From positions 682,001 to 746,000 of the forward strand of contig CAWCXF010000008.1 of assembly GCA_963799455.1 (NCBI GenBank): a stretch of 64,000 nucleotides of DNA, given 5' to 3'. Shown here piece by piece: positions 7,823 to 15,840 of the stretch. The notes under the pieces are model-generated. The model was given only the letters and a program-made list of their open reading frames with translations. It was not told where the DNA came from and did no database searches. The position numbers were made by a program, and so were the translations under genes. Numbering within the stretch: the stretch's first letter is position 1; each line of letters starts with the position of its first letter. The DNA is from CAWCXF01 sp963799455 (GTDB lineage: Bacteria; Pseudomonadota; Alphaproteobacteria; Rhodobacterales; Rhodobacteraceae).

Positions 7823-8800
7823 ATGGCCCAGGAGAACGCGGCCCAGGAGAACGCGGCCCAGCAGACTGCGGCTCAGCAGACTGCGGCTCAGCAGACTGCG
7901 GCCCAGGAGATCGCCCGGAGGCTGCGCGGCTCGCTCACGGCCCTCGTCACCCCCTTCGCGCGAGGCGGCGAGGTGGACGAGGCGGCGCTGCGGGCGCTCG
8001 TCGAGTGGCAGGTCGGGCAGGGCACGCGCGGCCTGGTGCCCGTGGGCACCACGGGCGAGTCGCCCACGCTCAGCCACGAGGAGCACGAGCGCGTCGTCGA
8101 GGTGGTGGTCGAGGCGGCGGGCGGCCGGGTGCCGGTCGTCGCCGGCGCGGGCAGCAACAACACCGCCGAGGCCGTGCGGCTCGCGCGCCACGCGGCCTCC
8201 GTCGGCGCCGACGCGGCGCTGGTCGTCACGCCCTACTACAACCGGCCGACCCAGGCCGGCCTGATCGCCCACTTCACCGCCGTCGCCGAGGCCGCCGACC
8301 TTCCGATCCTCATCTACAACATCCCCGCCCGCTCGGTCGTGGACATGAGCCCGGCGACGATGGCCGCGCTCTCGAAGCTGCCCGGCGTCGTGGGCGTCAA
8401 GGACGCCACCGGCGACGTGGTGCGCGTCTCCCGCCAGCGCGCGCTCTGCGGGCCGGGCTTCGTCCAGCTCTCGGGCGAGGACGCCTCGGCGCTGGGGTTC
8501 GACGCGCATGGGGGCCAGGGCTGCATCTCGGTGACGGCCAACGTCGCGCCGCGCCTGTGCGCGGACTTCCAGGAGGCCGCGCTCGGCGGCGACCTCGCCG
8601 CCGCGCTCGACCTCCAGGACCGCCTGATGCCGCTGCACGAGGCGCTGTTCCTCGAGCCCGGCCTGGTCGGCGCCAAATACGCGCTCTCGCTCCTCGGCCG
8701 CTGCCGCGAGGCGGTGCGCCCGCCGCTCCTGCCCCCCGGCGAGGGCACCCGGCTCGCCATCAAGGACGCGATGCTGGGCCTGGGGCTGATCGGCGGCTGA
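7823..8800 (+). CDS. dapA: 4-hydroxy-tetrahydrodipicolinate synthase
   Basis: Condenses pyruvate with aspartate semialdehyde (product of asd at 57.4-58.4 kb), the first step of diaminopimelate/lysine synthesis. Class I aldolase marks: TALVTPF, VPVGTTGESPTLS, PYYNRPTQ (catalytic Tyr), YNIPARS, and Schiff-base Lys193 in GVKDATGD, equal to K161 of typical enzymes after subtracting a ~32-residue extension. That extension is five-residue repeats (AQEN-A / AQQT-A) encoded by six 15-bp units (7826-7915) and is not part of the family. GGAGG lies 12 bases before the ATG, so a start inside the repeats is not needed. smpB follows 44 bases later, a common alphaproteobacterial neighbour. Confidence 0.95.
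   Translation: MAQENAAQENAAQQTAAQQTAAQQTAAQEIARRLRGSLTALVTPFARGGEVDEAALRALVEWQVGQGTRGLVPVGTTGESPTLSHEEHERVVEVVVEAAGGRVPVVAGAGSNNTAEAVRLARHAASVGADAALVVTPYYNRPTQAGLIAHFTAVAEAADLPILIYNIPARSVVDMSPATMAALSKLPGVVGVKDATGDVVRVSRQRALCGPGFVQLSGEDASALGFDAHGGQGCISVTANVAPRLCADFQEAALGGDLAAALDLQDRLMPLHEALFLEPGLVGAKYALSLLGRCREAVRPPLLPPGEGTRLAIKDAMLGLGLIGG
7826..7915 (+). repeat. 15-bp in-frame tandem repeat at the dapA N-terminus
   Basis: Six units of 15 bp (GCCCAGGAGAACGCG type, drifting to GCTCAGCAGACTGCG) that encode six pentapeptides directly after the start Met. Copy number could change without frameshift. Confidence 0.9.
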
Positions 8801-8807
8801 AGGCCGC

Positions 8808-8836
8808 TTCCCGCGGGCGGCGCGCGCGTCTATATC
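8808..8836 (+). promoter_or_regulatory. Predicted smpB promoter
   Basis: TTCCCG (8808-8813), 17-bp spacer, TATATC (8831-8836). The -10 box ends 8 bases before the smpB ATG at 8845, suggesting a leaderless or near-leaderless mRNA. The -35 box is just past the dapA stop. Confidence 0.45.
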
Positions 8837-8844
8837 CGGGCCCC

Positions 8845-9319
8845 ATGGCCAAGGACGACAACCCCAACGTCAAGCAGATCGCCGACAACCGCCGGGCGCG
8901 CTACGACTACGCCATCGAGGAGGACGTCGAGTGCGGCATCGTGCTCGAGGGCTCGGAGGTGAAGTCGCTGCGCCAGGGCGGCACCCAGAATCTCGGAGGC
9001 CTACGCGACGGTGGACGACGGCGAGCTGTGGCTCGTCAACGCCTACATCGCCCCCTACGGCCAGGCCAAGACCTTCGGCCATGACGAGAAGCGCCGCCGC
9101 AAGCTCCTGGTGCGCCAGCGCGAGCTGGCCCGCCTCTGGAACGCCACCCAGCGCCAGGGCATGACGCTGGTGCCCTTGTCGATGTACTTCAACGGCCGCG
9201 GCATCGCCAAGCTCCGCATCGGCGTCGCCAAGGGCAAGAAGGCCCATGACAAGCGCCAGACCGAGGCCAGGCGCGACTGGCAGCGCCAGAAGGCCCGCCT
9301 CCTGCGCCACCACGAATAG
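8845..9319 (+). pseudogene. smpB: SsrA (tmRNA)-binding protein SmpB, interrupted by a +1 frameshift
   Basis: SmpB binds tmRNA and is needed for trans-translation on stalled ribosomes. The first frame (8845-~8988) encodes NPNVKQIADNRRARYDYAIEE and GIVLEGSEVKSLRQGGTQ; the second (~8990-9319) continues ISEAYATVDDGELWLVNAYI, KTFGHDEKRRRKLL, KGKKAHDKRQTEARRDW to the normal end. Together they make a full-length protein. One extra base (one A of CAGAATC, 8989-8990) joins them out of frame; removing it restores a Gln-Ile-Ser junction as in the family. Either an assembly error or a true mutation; both halves otherwise look well conserved. The first frame stops at 9084. Confidence 0.9.
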
Positions 9320-9706
9320 GCCGGAGCGCCGGCTGCGGGCCGGAGCGCCGGCCGTGGGCCAGAGCGCCGGCCGCCGGCTGCGGGCCGGGGAGCGGAGCTG
9401 GCCGAGCGCCGGCCTCGATCGCATCGCCACCCCGGCCCCGGAGCCGGGGCCTGCTCGGCACGCGACCGCCTGCGACGGCCCGGGCCGGCGCATGGAGGGG
9501 GTCCGGCCTCGGCCCGCCGCGAGGACGACCGCCGCCCGCCCCGTGGAGCTCTCGCGCGGCGGGCGGACCCGGACGCGGCTCGCCGGCCCGGCGCGGCGCC
9601 CCGTCCTCGGAGGCGGGGGACACGCGGCCGGACCTGACGCGAAGCGCCGCTTCGCGCCCGGGCCCGCCCGGTTGCGCCCCGAGCGCCCCGCCACTAGGAC
9701 GGGCCC
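9320..9706. other. Intergenic region smpB-sseA
   Basis: No gene seen. The first ~90 bases contain four imperfect copies of a GCCGGAGCGCCGGC-type sequence (9322-9400) that can fold into GC hairpins and may end smpB transcription. The rest is featureless until the sseA promoter. Confidence 0.5.
9672..9700 (+). promoter_or_regulatory. Predicted sseA promoter
   Basis: TTGCGC (9672-9677), 17-bp spacer, TAGGAC (9695-9700). The predicted start of transcription (~9706-9707) coincides with the first ATG of the frame. Confidence 0.45.
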
Positions 9707-10651
9707 ATGCGCGACCGCGACCCGAGGCCCGCCATGACGCCCTCCCCCGAGGACGACCCCCAGGACGAATCCGCGGACGACCCCGCCACGCTGGTCTCGA
9801 CCGGCTGGCTGGCGCGGCATCTGAACGACCCAGACCTCAGGGTGATCGACGCGTCGTGGCACCTCGACCCCGCCCGCGACCCGCGCGCCGAGCACGAGGC
9901 CGCCCACATCCCCGGCGCGCGCTTCGTCGCCATCGACGACGTGAGCGACGCGCGCTCCGACCTGCCCCACATGGCGCCCACCCCCGAGAAGTTCGCCAGC
10001 CGGATGCGCGCCCTGGGCGTCGGCGACGGCCATCAGGTGGTGGCCTACGACGCCGCCGGCCTCTTCTCGGCGGCGCGACTGTGGTGGCTCTTCCGCCTGA
10101 TGGGCCAGGAGCGCGTGGCGGTGCTCGACGGCGGCCTGCCGAAATGGCGCGCCGAGGGGCGCCCGCTCGAGGATCTGCCCCCCACGACGCGCGACCGGCA
10201 CATGAGCGTGCGCCGCCGCAACGGCCTCATCCGCGACGTGACGCAGGTGGCGGCGTCCTCCAAGCTCGGCGACCGCGCGATCGTGGACGCGCGCAGCCCC
10301 GGCCGCTTCGAGGGCCGCGAGGAGGAGCCCCGCCCCGGCCTGCGCGCGGGCCACATCCCGGGCTCGCGCAACCTGCACTACGCGCGGCTCCTGAACGAGG
10401 ACGGCACGATGAAGGCGCCGGACGCGCTGCGCGCCGCCTTCGAGGCGGCGGGCGTGGATTCGTCGCGGCCCATCGTGACCACCTGCGGCTCGGGCGTGAC
10501 GGCGGCGATCCTCAGCCTCGCGCTCGAGCGCGTCGGCCACCGCGACCACGCGCTCTACGACGGCTCCTGGTCCGAATGGGGCGGCTATGGCGACCTCGCC
10601 GTCGAGACGGGGCCGGCGGGGCCCGCGTCCCGGGCGGACGGGGCGCCGTGA
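9707..10651 (+). CDS. sseA: 3-mercaptopyruvate sulfurtransferase (two-domain rhodanese)
   Basis: Transfers sulfur from 3-mercaptopyruvate to thiol acceptors or cyanide. Two rhodanese domains: an inactive N-terminal one (LVSTGWLARHLNDPDLRVIDASWHL, HIPGARF) and a catalytic C-terminal one (VDARSPGRFEG, AGHIPGSRNL) with active-site Cys260 in TTCGSGVTAAIL; the CGSGVTA loop is typical of mercaptopyruvate rather than thiosulfate enzymes. Two starts are possible: ATG 9707, at the predicted transcription start (leaderless), or ATG 9734, preceded by GAGG at good spacing. The residues before LVSTGW are acidic and not conserved, so they do not decide it. Confidence 0.9.
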   Translation: MRDRDPRPAMTPSPEDDPQDESADDPATLVSTGWLARHLNDPDLRVIDASWHLDPARDPRAEHEAAHIPGARFVAIDDVSDARSDLPHMAPTPEKFASRMRALGVGDGHQVVAYDAAGLFSAARLWWLFRLMGQERVAVLDGGLPKWRAEGRPLEDLPPTTRDRHMSVRRRNGLIRDVTQVAASSKLGDRAIVDARSPGRFEGREEEPRPGLRAGHIPGSRNLHYARLLNEDGTMKAPDALRAAFEAAGVDSSRPIVTTCGSGVTAAILSLALERVGHRDHALYDGSWSEWGGYGDLAVETGPAGPASRADGAP

Positions 10652-11054
10652 TCCGGGGCGCCCTTCGGACGGGGGCGGGGCCGCGCCCGGCGCGCGGAGG
10701 CGCGCGGGCCTCGCTCCGCCCGACGCGCAGGCGGGGCGCGCGGGCGGCGGCACGGGCCCGGATGGGCTCGCCTCCGTTCGGTCGCGGAGCGCGGGACCGG
10801 GGCGTCCGTCGAGAGGCCGAGGGGACGCGGCCTCGTCCGGCCTCGGGAGGCGCGCCCGCCCGGCGGCAGGCCGAGGCGCAGCGTCCGGCCACCGCGTCCC
10901 GAGGCCATCTCCCGAGAGGCGGTGGGGTGGGCCCGGCCGGGCCGGGCCGCGGCGCCTGCGGATCCCGGGCCGCCCCGCGCGGGCCGATGCGCCGCGCGCA
11001 GGAGGGCCCGGCTCGGGGGCCGGGGCGCGGTGGCGGGATGCGACGAGGGGCGCG
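10652..11054. other. Intergenic region sseA-GNAT
   Basis: About 400 bp of GC-rich DNA without a supported gene, RNA or clear promoter. Confidence 0.5.
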
Positions 11055-11678
11055 ATGAGCGTCGAGGGGCGGCCCGACGCGCCCGCGCCCCCCGCCCGCC
11101 CGCCGGGGCCTCAGTCGGGGCCTCAGTCGGGGCCTCAGTCGGGGCCTCACCCTGCCCACACCGTCACCCACCTCCGGACGACGGCGCGACCCTCGGCGCC
11201 CGCGCCCGGCTCCGCGCCCGGCTCTGCGCCCAGCTCCGCGCCCGGGGGCGCCGCGCTGGTGCGCTGCGAGGCGCCGCCCGCCTGGTGGTTCCTGGCGCTC
11301 TACGACGCCGTGGGCTCGGCCTACCGCTGGACCGACATGCACGAGCGGAGCGCGGCCGAGATCGAGCGGTTCATCCGGCACCCGCGCGCCGAGCTCTGGA
11401 CGCTGATGCGGGGCGGCTGGCCGCAGGGCTTCTTCCTGCTCGACGGCCGCGCGCCGCCCGCCTGCGACCTGGCCTATTTCGGGCTGGTGCCCGAGGCCGT
11501 CGGCCGGGGCATGGGGGGCTGGCTCCTGCGCGCCGCGCTCGCGCGCGCCTGGGCGATGCCCGGCACCCTGCACGTCACCGTCAACACCTGCACGCTCGAC
11601 CACCCCCGCGCGCTGCCGACCTACCTCGCGGCCGGCTTCGAGGTCGTGCGCCGCGAGGACCGCCCCGGAGGGCCCTGA
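11055..11678 (+). CDS. GNAT family N-acetyltransferase with repeat-extended N-terminus
   Basis: The catalytic part starts near residue 65: PPAWWFLALYDAVGSAYRW, a DLAYFGLVPEAVGRGMGGWLL acetyl-CoA-binding loop, and the end TVNTCTLDHPRALPTYLAAGF. This subfamily is common in Rhodobacterales near sulfurtransferase and aminotransferase genes; its substrate is not known. The first ~60 residues are low-complexity and hold two tandem repeats: GPQS units (12 bp, 11105-11152) and a 12-bp Ala/Pro/Gly/Ser unit (11203-11250). THLRTTARP between the two repeats resembles the true start of relatives, so the repeats have grown on both sides of it. Four bases separate it from the aminotransferase. Confidence 0.85.
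   Translation: MSVEGRPDAPAPPARPPGPQSGPQSGPQSGPHPAHTVTHLRTTARPSAPAPGSAPGSAPSSAPGGAALVRCEAPPAWWFLALYDAVGSAYRWTDMHERSAAEIERFIRHPRAELWTLMRGGWPQGFFLLDGRAPPACDLAYFGLVPEAVGRGMGGWLLRAALARAWAMPGTLHVTVNTCTLDHPRALPTYLAAGFEVVRREDRPGGP
11105..11250 (+). repeat. Two 12-bp in-frame tandem repeats in the GNAT gene
   Basis: GGGGCCTCAGTC occurs three times plus a variant (11105-11152); CGCCCGGCTCCG occurs three times plus a partial (11203-11250). Both periods are multiples of three and keep the frame. Confidence 0.88.
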
Positions 11679-11681
11679 CCG

Positions 11682-12854
11682 ATGCTCGAGACGATCACCC
11701 CCCAGCCGCAGGACGCGATCCTGGGGCTGATGGCCGCCTACCGCGAGGATCCGCGCGAGGGGAAGATCGACCTCGGCGTCGGGGTCTACCGCGACGCGCA
11801 GGGCCGCACCCCGATCATGCGCGCCGTCAAGGCGGCCGAGCGCCGGATCTGGGAGGCGCAGGACACCAAGGTCTACACCGGGCTCGCGGGCGACCCGGCC
11901 TTCGGCGCGGCGATCCGCGCGATGGTGCTGGGCGACCTCGACCCCTCCCGCGTGGCCGTCATCGCCACGCCGGGCGGCACCGGCGCCGTCCACAAGGGCA
12001 TCGAGCTGGCGCGCCTCGCCTCGCCCGACCTCACCGTGCACCTGCCCGACCCGACCTGGCCCAACCACCCCGCGATCCTGCGCCACCTGCGCGTGCCGAT
12101 GCGGAGCTACCGCTACTTCGACCCGGCCACGCGCGGCGTGGACGTGGACGCCATGGTGGACGATCTCGGGGCGGCGAAGCCCGGCGACCTGGTGGTTCTG
12201 CACGGCTGCTGCCACAACCCGACCGGCGCCGACCCCTCGGCCGAGGGCTGGGAGCGCATCGCGGGGGCCCTGGAGTCCTCGGGCGCGACCGCGCTGATCG
12301 ACCTCGCCTATCAGGGCTTCGGCGACGGGCTCGACGCGGACGCCCAGGCGACCCGGCTCCTGGCGCGGCGGCTGCCGGAGGTCATGGTCGCGGCCTCCTG
12401 CTCGAAGAACTTCGGCATCTACCGCGAGCGCACCGGCGCGCTGATCGCCGTCACCGCGAACGCCACGATGGCGCAGGGGGCGATGGCCTCGCTCAACCGG
12501 CTCAACTACTCCTTCCCGCCCGACCACGGGGCGCGCATCGTCCAGACCGTGCTCGGCGACGACGCGCTCGCGGCCGACTGGCGCGAGGAGCTGGGCTCGA
12601 TCCGCGCCCACATGACGGCCTTGCGCGAGGCGCTGGCCTCCGAGCTGCGCCAGCGCACCAACTCGGACCGATTCGACTTTCTGACGCGTCACCGCGGCAT
12701 GTTCTCGCGCCTCGGCGCCACGCCCGATCAGGTCGAGCGCATGCGCGCCGAGCGCGGCGTCTACATGGTCGGCGACGGGCGCATCAACGTGGCCGGGCTC
12801 AACGCCGCCACCGTGCCGCTCCTGGCCGCCGCGATGGTCGAGGCCGGGGTCTAG
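11682..12854 (+). CDS. Aspartate/aromatic amino acid aminotransferase (class I)
   Basis: A 390-residue PLP-dependent aminotransferase of the AspC/TyrB subgroup, transferring amino groups between aspartate or aromatic amino acids and 2-oxoglutarate. Marks: KIDLGVGVYRDAQGRTPIM at the N-terminus, KVYTGLAGDPAFG, PGGTGAVHKG, LPDPTWPNH, HGCCHNPTGADPS, DLAYQGFGDG, the PLP lysine in ASCSKNFGIYRERTGAL, and RGMFSRLG near the substrate-binding Arg. Full length. AspC and TyrB specificities cannot be separated by eye. It directly follows the GNAT gene and may be co-transcribed. Confidence 0.9.
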   Translation: MLETITPQPQDAILGLMAAYREDPREGKIDLGVGVYRDAQGRTPIMRAVKAAERRIWEAQDTKVYTGLAGDPAFGAAIRAMVLGDLDPSRVAVIATPGGTGAVHKGIELARLASPDLTVHLPDPTWPNHPAILRHLRVPMRSYRYFDPATRGVDVDAMVDDLGAAKPGDLVVLHGCCHNPTGADPSAEGWERIAGALESSGATALIDLAYQGFGDGLDADAQATRLLARRLPEVMVAASCSKNFGIYRERTGALIAVTANATMAQGAMASLNRLNYSFPPDHGARIVQTVLGDDALAADWREELGSIRAHMTALREALASELRQRTNSDRFDFLTRHRGMFSRLGATPDQVERMRAERGVYMVGDGRINVAGLNAATVPLLAAAMVEAGV

Positions 12855-13325
12855 GGGCGCTCCGACCGAGCGGGATCGCCCCGGGCTCCCGGCTCCTTCG
12901 TGGCCGCATGGCCCGGGCGCCCGACCGGTCCGGTCGGGCTGGAGGACGCCCCGATCGCCGAAGGGCGTCGCCGACGGGCGACGCGGTCCGGGGGCGGGAT
13001 CGCGCCCCTGCGATGGATTTCCACACCGAGCGGGGATTTCCCCCGCAAGGGCATGTCTTCCCGGCGGACGAGGCTTTCCGTGCATCGCGCGCCGCGTCCC
13101 GGCGGTGGGCTCCTCGTGCAGCGCCGGCCCAGGCCGAGCCCGGCGCGCGCGCCCGTCGCCGGCCGCGACGGTGGGCCCCTTTTGCGGCAGGGGCGCCCCA
13201 CGGCCATGCCCGCGGGGCGCCGGGGGCTCGGCGGGCGATCCGGTCGCGCGACGCCGGCGTCCTCTCGACGAAGGGGCCCGGACGTCGCCGTCCGGGCCCC
13301 GGCCGCCAGGATCGTGAGGGAGGAG
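12855..13325. other. Convergent gap between the aminotransferase and amtB
   Basis: About 470 bp without a gene. A strong hairpin (13273-13300) lies at the amtB side. The rest carries a short mixed stretch near 13015-13060 that is slightly less GC-rich, but no open frame is convincing. Confidence 0.5.
13273..13300 (-). terminator. Predicted terminator hairpin of glnK-amtB
   Basis: A perfect 12-bp stem (GGGGCCCGGACG with its complement) and a 4-base loop, 26 bases past the amtB stop. There is no clear U-tract, as usual for such GC-rich genomes. Confidence 0.6.
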
Positions 13326-14807
13326 TCAGAGCCTGGCGAACTCGGGGTAGGCCTCCATGCCGAGCTCGGAGGCGTCGAGGCCCGCGACCTCGTGCTCCTC
13401 GGAGACGCGGATGCCCGCGAGCGCGCGCAGCACCACCCAGACCACCAGCGAGGCCGTGAACACGAAGGCCGCGACGATGGCGATCGAGACGAGCTGGCCG
13501 ACCAGAGTGGCGTCGGGGTTGGTGATCAGCACCGCGAGCGTGCCCCAGATGCCGCAGAAGAGATGCACCGGGATCGCGCCGACCACGTCGTCGATCTTCA
13601 TCCGGTCGAGGAACGGCACCCCGAAGATCACGATCACGCCGCCCACGGCGCCGATCAGGGTGGCCGTGCCGAGGCCCGGCGTCAGCGGCTCGGCGGTGAT
13701 CGAGACGAGCCCCGCGAGCGCGCCGTTGAGCACCATCGTCAGGTCCACCTTGCCGTAGACCAGCTGCGTCAGGATCAGCGCCGTGATCGCGCCGCCCGCG
13801 GCGGCCGTGTTGGTGTTGGCGAAGATGCGGGAGATGTCGGCGACGTTGGCGGCGCTGTCCATGTAGAGCTGCGAGCCGCCGTTGAAGCCGAACCAGCCGA
13901 GCCACAGGATGAAGGTGCCCAGCGTGGCGAGCGGCAGGTTCGAGCCCGGCATGGGCACGATGCGCCCCTCGCGGTACTTGCCCAGGCGAGGCCCGAGCAC
14001 GAGCGCGCCCGCGAGCGCGGCCCAGCCGCCGGTGGAGTGCACCACCGTCGAGCCCGCGAAGTCGAGGAAGCCCCACTCCTCGGCGAGATAGCCCCCGCCC
14101 CACTTCCAGGACGCCTGGATCGGGTAGATCACCGCCGTCAGCACGACGATGAAGGCCAGGAAGGGCCAGAGCTTGATCCGCTCGGCCAGCGCGCCCGAGA
14201 CGATCGAGGCGGTGGTGGCGGTGAACATCAGCTGGAAGAAGAAGTCCGAGCCGACCGAGGCGTAGGTCAGGTCGGGCTCGGCGCCCGCGAGGCCCACCGG
14301 CTCCAGGATGGCGACGGAGATCCCGCCGATCCAGCCGGGGATCAGCCAGGAGTCGGGATAGACGCCCCCGTCGGGCGCGCCGGGATACATCAGCGCGTAG
14401 CCCAGCGCGTAGTACATGATCGCGGCGATGGCGAAGAGGGCGATGTTCTTCGTCAGCTGCATCGTCACGTTCTTCTGCCGCACGAGCCCGGCCTCGAGCA
14501 TCGTGAAGCCCGCGGCCATGAACATCACCAGGAATCCGGTGACGAGGAACATGAAGGTGGTCAGGATGAAGCCCACCTCGGCGGCGGGCGTGCCGGCCGC
14601 GGCCGCCTCCTCGACGACCACCACCGCGTCCTGCGCCCAGCCGAGCCCCGGCAGGAGCGCCAGCGCGGCCGCCCCCGCGAGCGCCGCCCCTAGCCCTGGC
14701 CCGAGCCTCGGCGGCCCCTCCGATCCCGGCCTCGACGCCGCGGGCCGTCCCTCGTCTCGATCCATCCGTCTCATCCCCATCATCGGCCGCATGCCCGCGG
14801 CCTCCAT
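13326..14807 (-). CDS. amtB: Ammonium transporter
   Basis: Inner-membrane Amt/MEP/Rh channel that takes up NH4+/NH3. A signal-peptide-like N-terminus (AALAGAAALALLPGLGWAQ) is followed by about 11 membrane segments. Family residues: FMLMAAGFTMLEAGLVRQKN-type start (here MAAGFTMLEAGLVRQKNV), GGISV, WKWGGGYLAEEWGFLDFAGS, STGGWAALAGALVLGPR (pore His region), GWFGFNGGSQL, NTNTAAAGGA, GAIPVHLFCGIWGTLAV. It lies downstream of glnK, whose product plugs the channel when nitrogen is sufficient. Several Met codons exist at the start; the outermost is given but a start ~11 residues later is possible. Confidence 0.93.
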   Translation of the reverse strand: MEAAGMRPMMGMRRMDRDEGRPAASRPGSEGPPRLGPGLGAALAGAAALALLPGLGWAQDAVVVVEEAAAAGTPAAEVGFILTTFMFLVTGFLVMFMAAGFTMLEAGLVRQKNVTMQLTKNIALFAIAAIMYYALGYALMYPGAPDGGVYPDSWLIPGWIGGISVAILEPVGLAGAEPDLTYASVGSDFFFQLMFTATTASIVSGALAERIKLWPFLAFIVVLTAVIYPIQASWKWGGGYLAEEWGFLDFAGSTVVHSTGGWAALAGALVLGPRLGKYREGRIVPMPGSNLPLATLGTFILWLGWFGFNGGSQLYMDSAANVADISRIFANTNTAAAGGAITALILTQLVYGKVDLTMVLNGALAGLVSITAEPLTPGLGTATLIGAVGGVIVIFGVPFLDRMKIDDVVGAIPVHLFCGIWGTLAVLITNPDATLVGQLVSIAIVAAFVFTASLVVWVVLRALAGIRVSEEHEVAGLDASELGMEAYPEFARL

Positions 14808-14817
14808 CCCGTCACTC

Positions 14818-14893
14818 GCCGACGCGCCTCGCAGGCGCCGACGCGCCTCGCGGGCGCCGACGCGGCTCGCGGGCGCCGACGCGGCTCACAGCG
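14818..14893. repeat. 19-bp tandem repeat, four units, between glnK and amtB
   Basis: Four copies of GCCGACGCGCCTCGCGGGC with few changes. The fourth overlaps the glnK stop codon (14886-14888). It fills the whole spacer inside the glnK-amtB operon, so copy number would change the distance between the two genes. Confidence 0.88.
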
Positions 14894-15224
14894 CGGCCTC
14901 GCCGGTCTCGCCGGTGCGCACCCGCACCGCCGCCTCGACGTCCAGCACGAAGATCTTGCCGTCGCCGATCTTGCCGGTGCGCGCCGTCCGCCCGATCGCC
15001 TCGACCACCCGCTCGACGAGGGCGTCGGCGACCACGGCCTCCAGCCGCAGCTTGGAGACGAAGCTCACCGCGTACTCGGCGCCGCGATAGACCTCGGTGT
15101 GGCCCGACTGCGCGCCGAAGCCCTTGACCTCGGTCACCATCATGCCGCGCACGCCGGCCTCGGTGAGCGCCTCGCGCACCTCCTCGAGCTTGAACGGCTT
15201 GATCACCGCGACGACGAGCTTCAC
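14886..15224 (-). CDS. glnK: Nitrogen regulatory protein P-II
   Basis: A trimeric sensor of ATP/ADP and 2-oxoglutarate that controls AmtB and nitrogen regulators. 112 residues, exactly the family length, from a GTG with GGAGG 8 bases upstream. Marks: KLVVAVIKPFKLEEVREAL, EVKGFGAQSGHTEVYRGAEY (T-loop, uridylylation Tyr51 in VYRGAEY), SKLRLEAVV, and TGKIGDGKIFVLDV. GlnK rather than GlnB is inferred from the amtB neighbour. A 25-bp dyad with GC-N11-GC spacing (15358-15382) ~135 bp upstream may be an NtrC site. Confidence 0.92.
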   Translation of the reverse strand: MKLVVAVIKPFKLEEVREALTEAGVRGMMVTEVKGFGAQSGHTEVYRGAEYAVSFVSKLRLEAVVADALVERVVEAIGRTARTGKIGDGKIFVLDVEAAVRVRTGETGEAAL

Positions 15225-15588
15225 GCCGCATCCCTCCTGCCACCGGCGGCGCGCCCGGGCCCCTCTCGTCCCGCCGGGCGCGCGTCGGGGCGAGAGGGCC
15301 CACCGGGGCGCCCGGGCGCAAGCGAGCGGGCCCGGGATCGGCGCGGCGAAGGGCGGCGATGTGCCCAAAGAATGAGCACATCCGCCGTTCCGCCTCATCC
15401 TTGGGCGATGCGCGAAGCGGCGGCCCGAGGCGATCGGCCCTCCCCTTCCGGGCGGCGAGGGTCTATCTCAGGGGCGGGACGGCCCGCGTCAGAAGGGGCC
15501 GCCCGTCGGACGACGGGGCGGGGACGACTGAGGCGGGCCGGGGCCATCGGGGGACGTCGGGCATGATCGCGGGCGGGACGGAGCGGGA
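15225..15588. other. Divergent region glnK / PBP1A
   Basis: No gene. It holds the putative NtrC-type dyad and GC-rich DNA; I do not see a convincing sigma-54 box, as the GG-to-GC spacing in the best candidate is 11 instead of 10. Confidence 0.5.
15358..15382. promoter_or_regulatory. 25-bp dyad, possible NtrC-binding site for glnK-amtB
   Basis: GATGTGC (15358-15364), 11 bases, GCACATC (15376-15382): a perfect 7+7 inverted repeat with the GC-N11-GC spacing of NtrC sites. It lies ~135 bp upstream of glnK. NtrC control of glnK-amtB is general; in Rhodobacter NtrC works with the housekeeping sigma factor from far upstream. That this site is NtrC's is inference. Confidence 0.4.
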
Positions 15589-15790
15589 CATCGCGCGCGG
15601 GCGCGCGTCTCGGCAGGGCATCGCGCGCGGGCGCGCGTCTCGGCAGGGCATCGCGCTCGGGCGCGCGTCTCGGCAGGGCATCGCGCGCGGGCGCGCGTCT
15701 CGGCAGGGCATCGCGCGCGGGCGCGCGTCTCGGCAGGGCATCGCGCTCGGGCGCGCGTCTCGGCAGGGCATCGCGCGCCTCTCGGCAGGG
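15589..15790. repeat. 30-bp minisatellite, six full units, upstream of PBP1A
   Basis: Six contiguous 30-bp units starting GCGCGCGTCTCGGCAGGGCA at 15601, 15631, 15661, 15691, 15721 and 15751, with partial copies at both ends. Units differ only at one G/T position (CGCGCGCGG or CGCGCTCGG). There are no spacers, so not CRISPR. One frame reads decapeptide repeats (GRASRQGIAR) and ends at a TGA overlapping the PBP GTG. Confidence 0.93.
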
Positions 15791-15840
15791 CGCGCGACGA
15801 GGGGCAGGGTCCGGGGCGGGGCGCGCCGGGGGGGGGCGGC

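Noticed and set aside
9320..9400. Insertion sequence remnants in the GCCGGAGCGCCGGC copies after smpB
   Set aside because: Only short imperfect GC repeats, with no transposase fragments or target duplications.
13326..15224. Mobile or foreign origin of the repeat-rich glnK-amtB region
   Set aside because: Both genes are normal in length and composition like their neighbours; repeats of the same kind occur all over the window.
15310..15345. Sigma-54 promoter for glnK (GG..GC boxes on the minus strand)
   Set aside because: Spacing between GG and GC is 11, not 10, and the conserved bases around them do not match.
15589..15790. Possible CRISPR array (30-bp repeats)
   Set aside because: The units are directly contiguous, with no spacers and no dyad, and no cas genes are present; it is a minisatellite.
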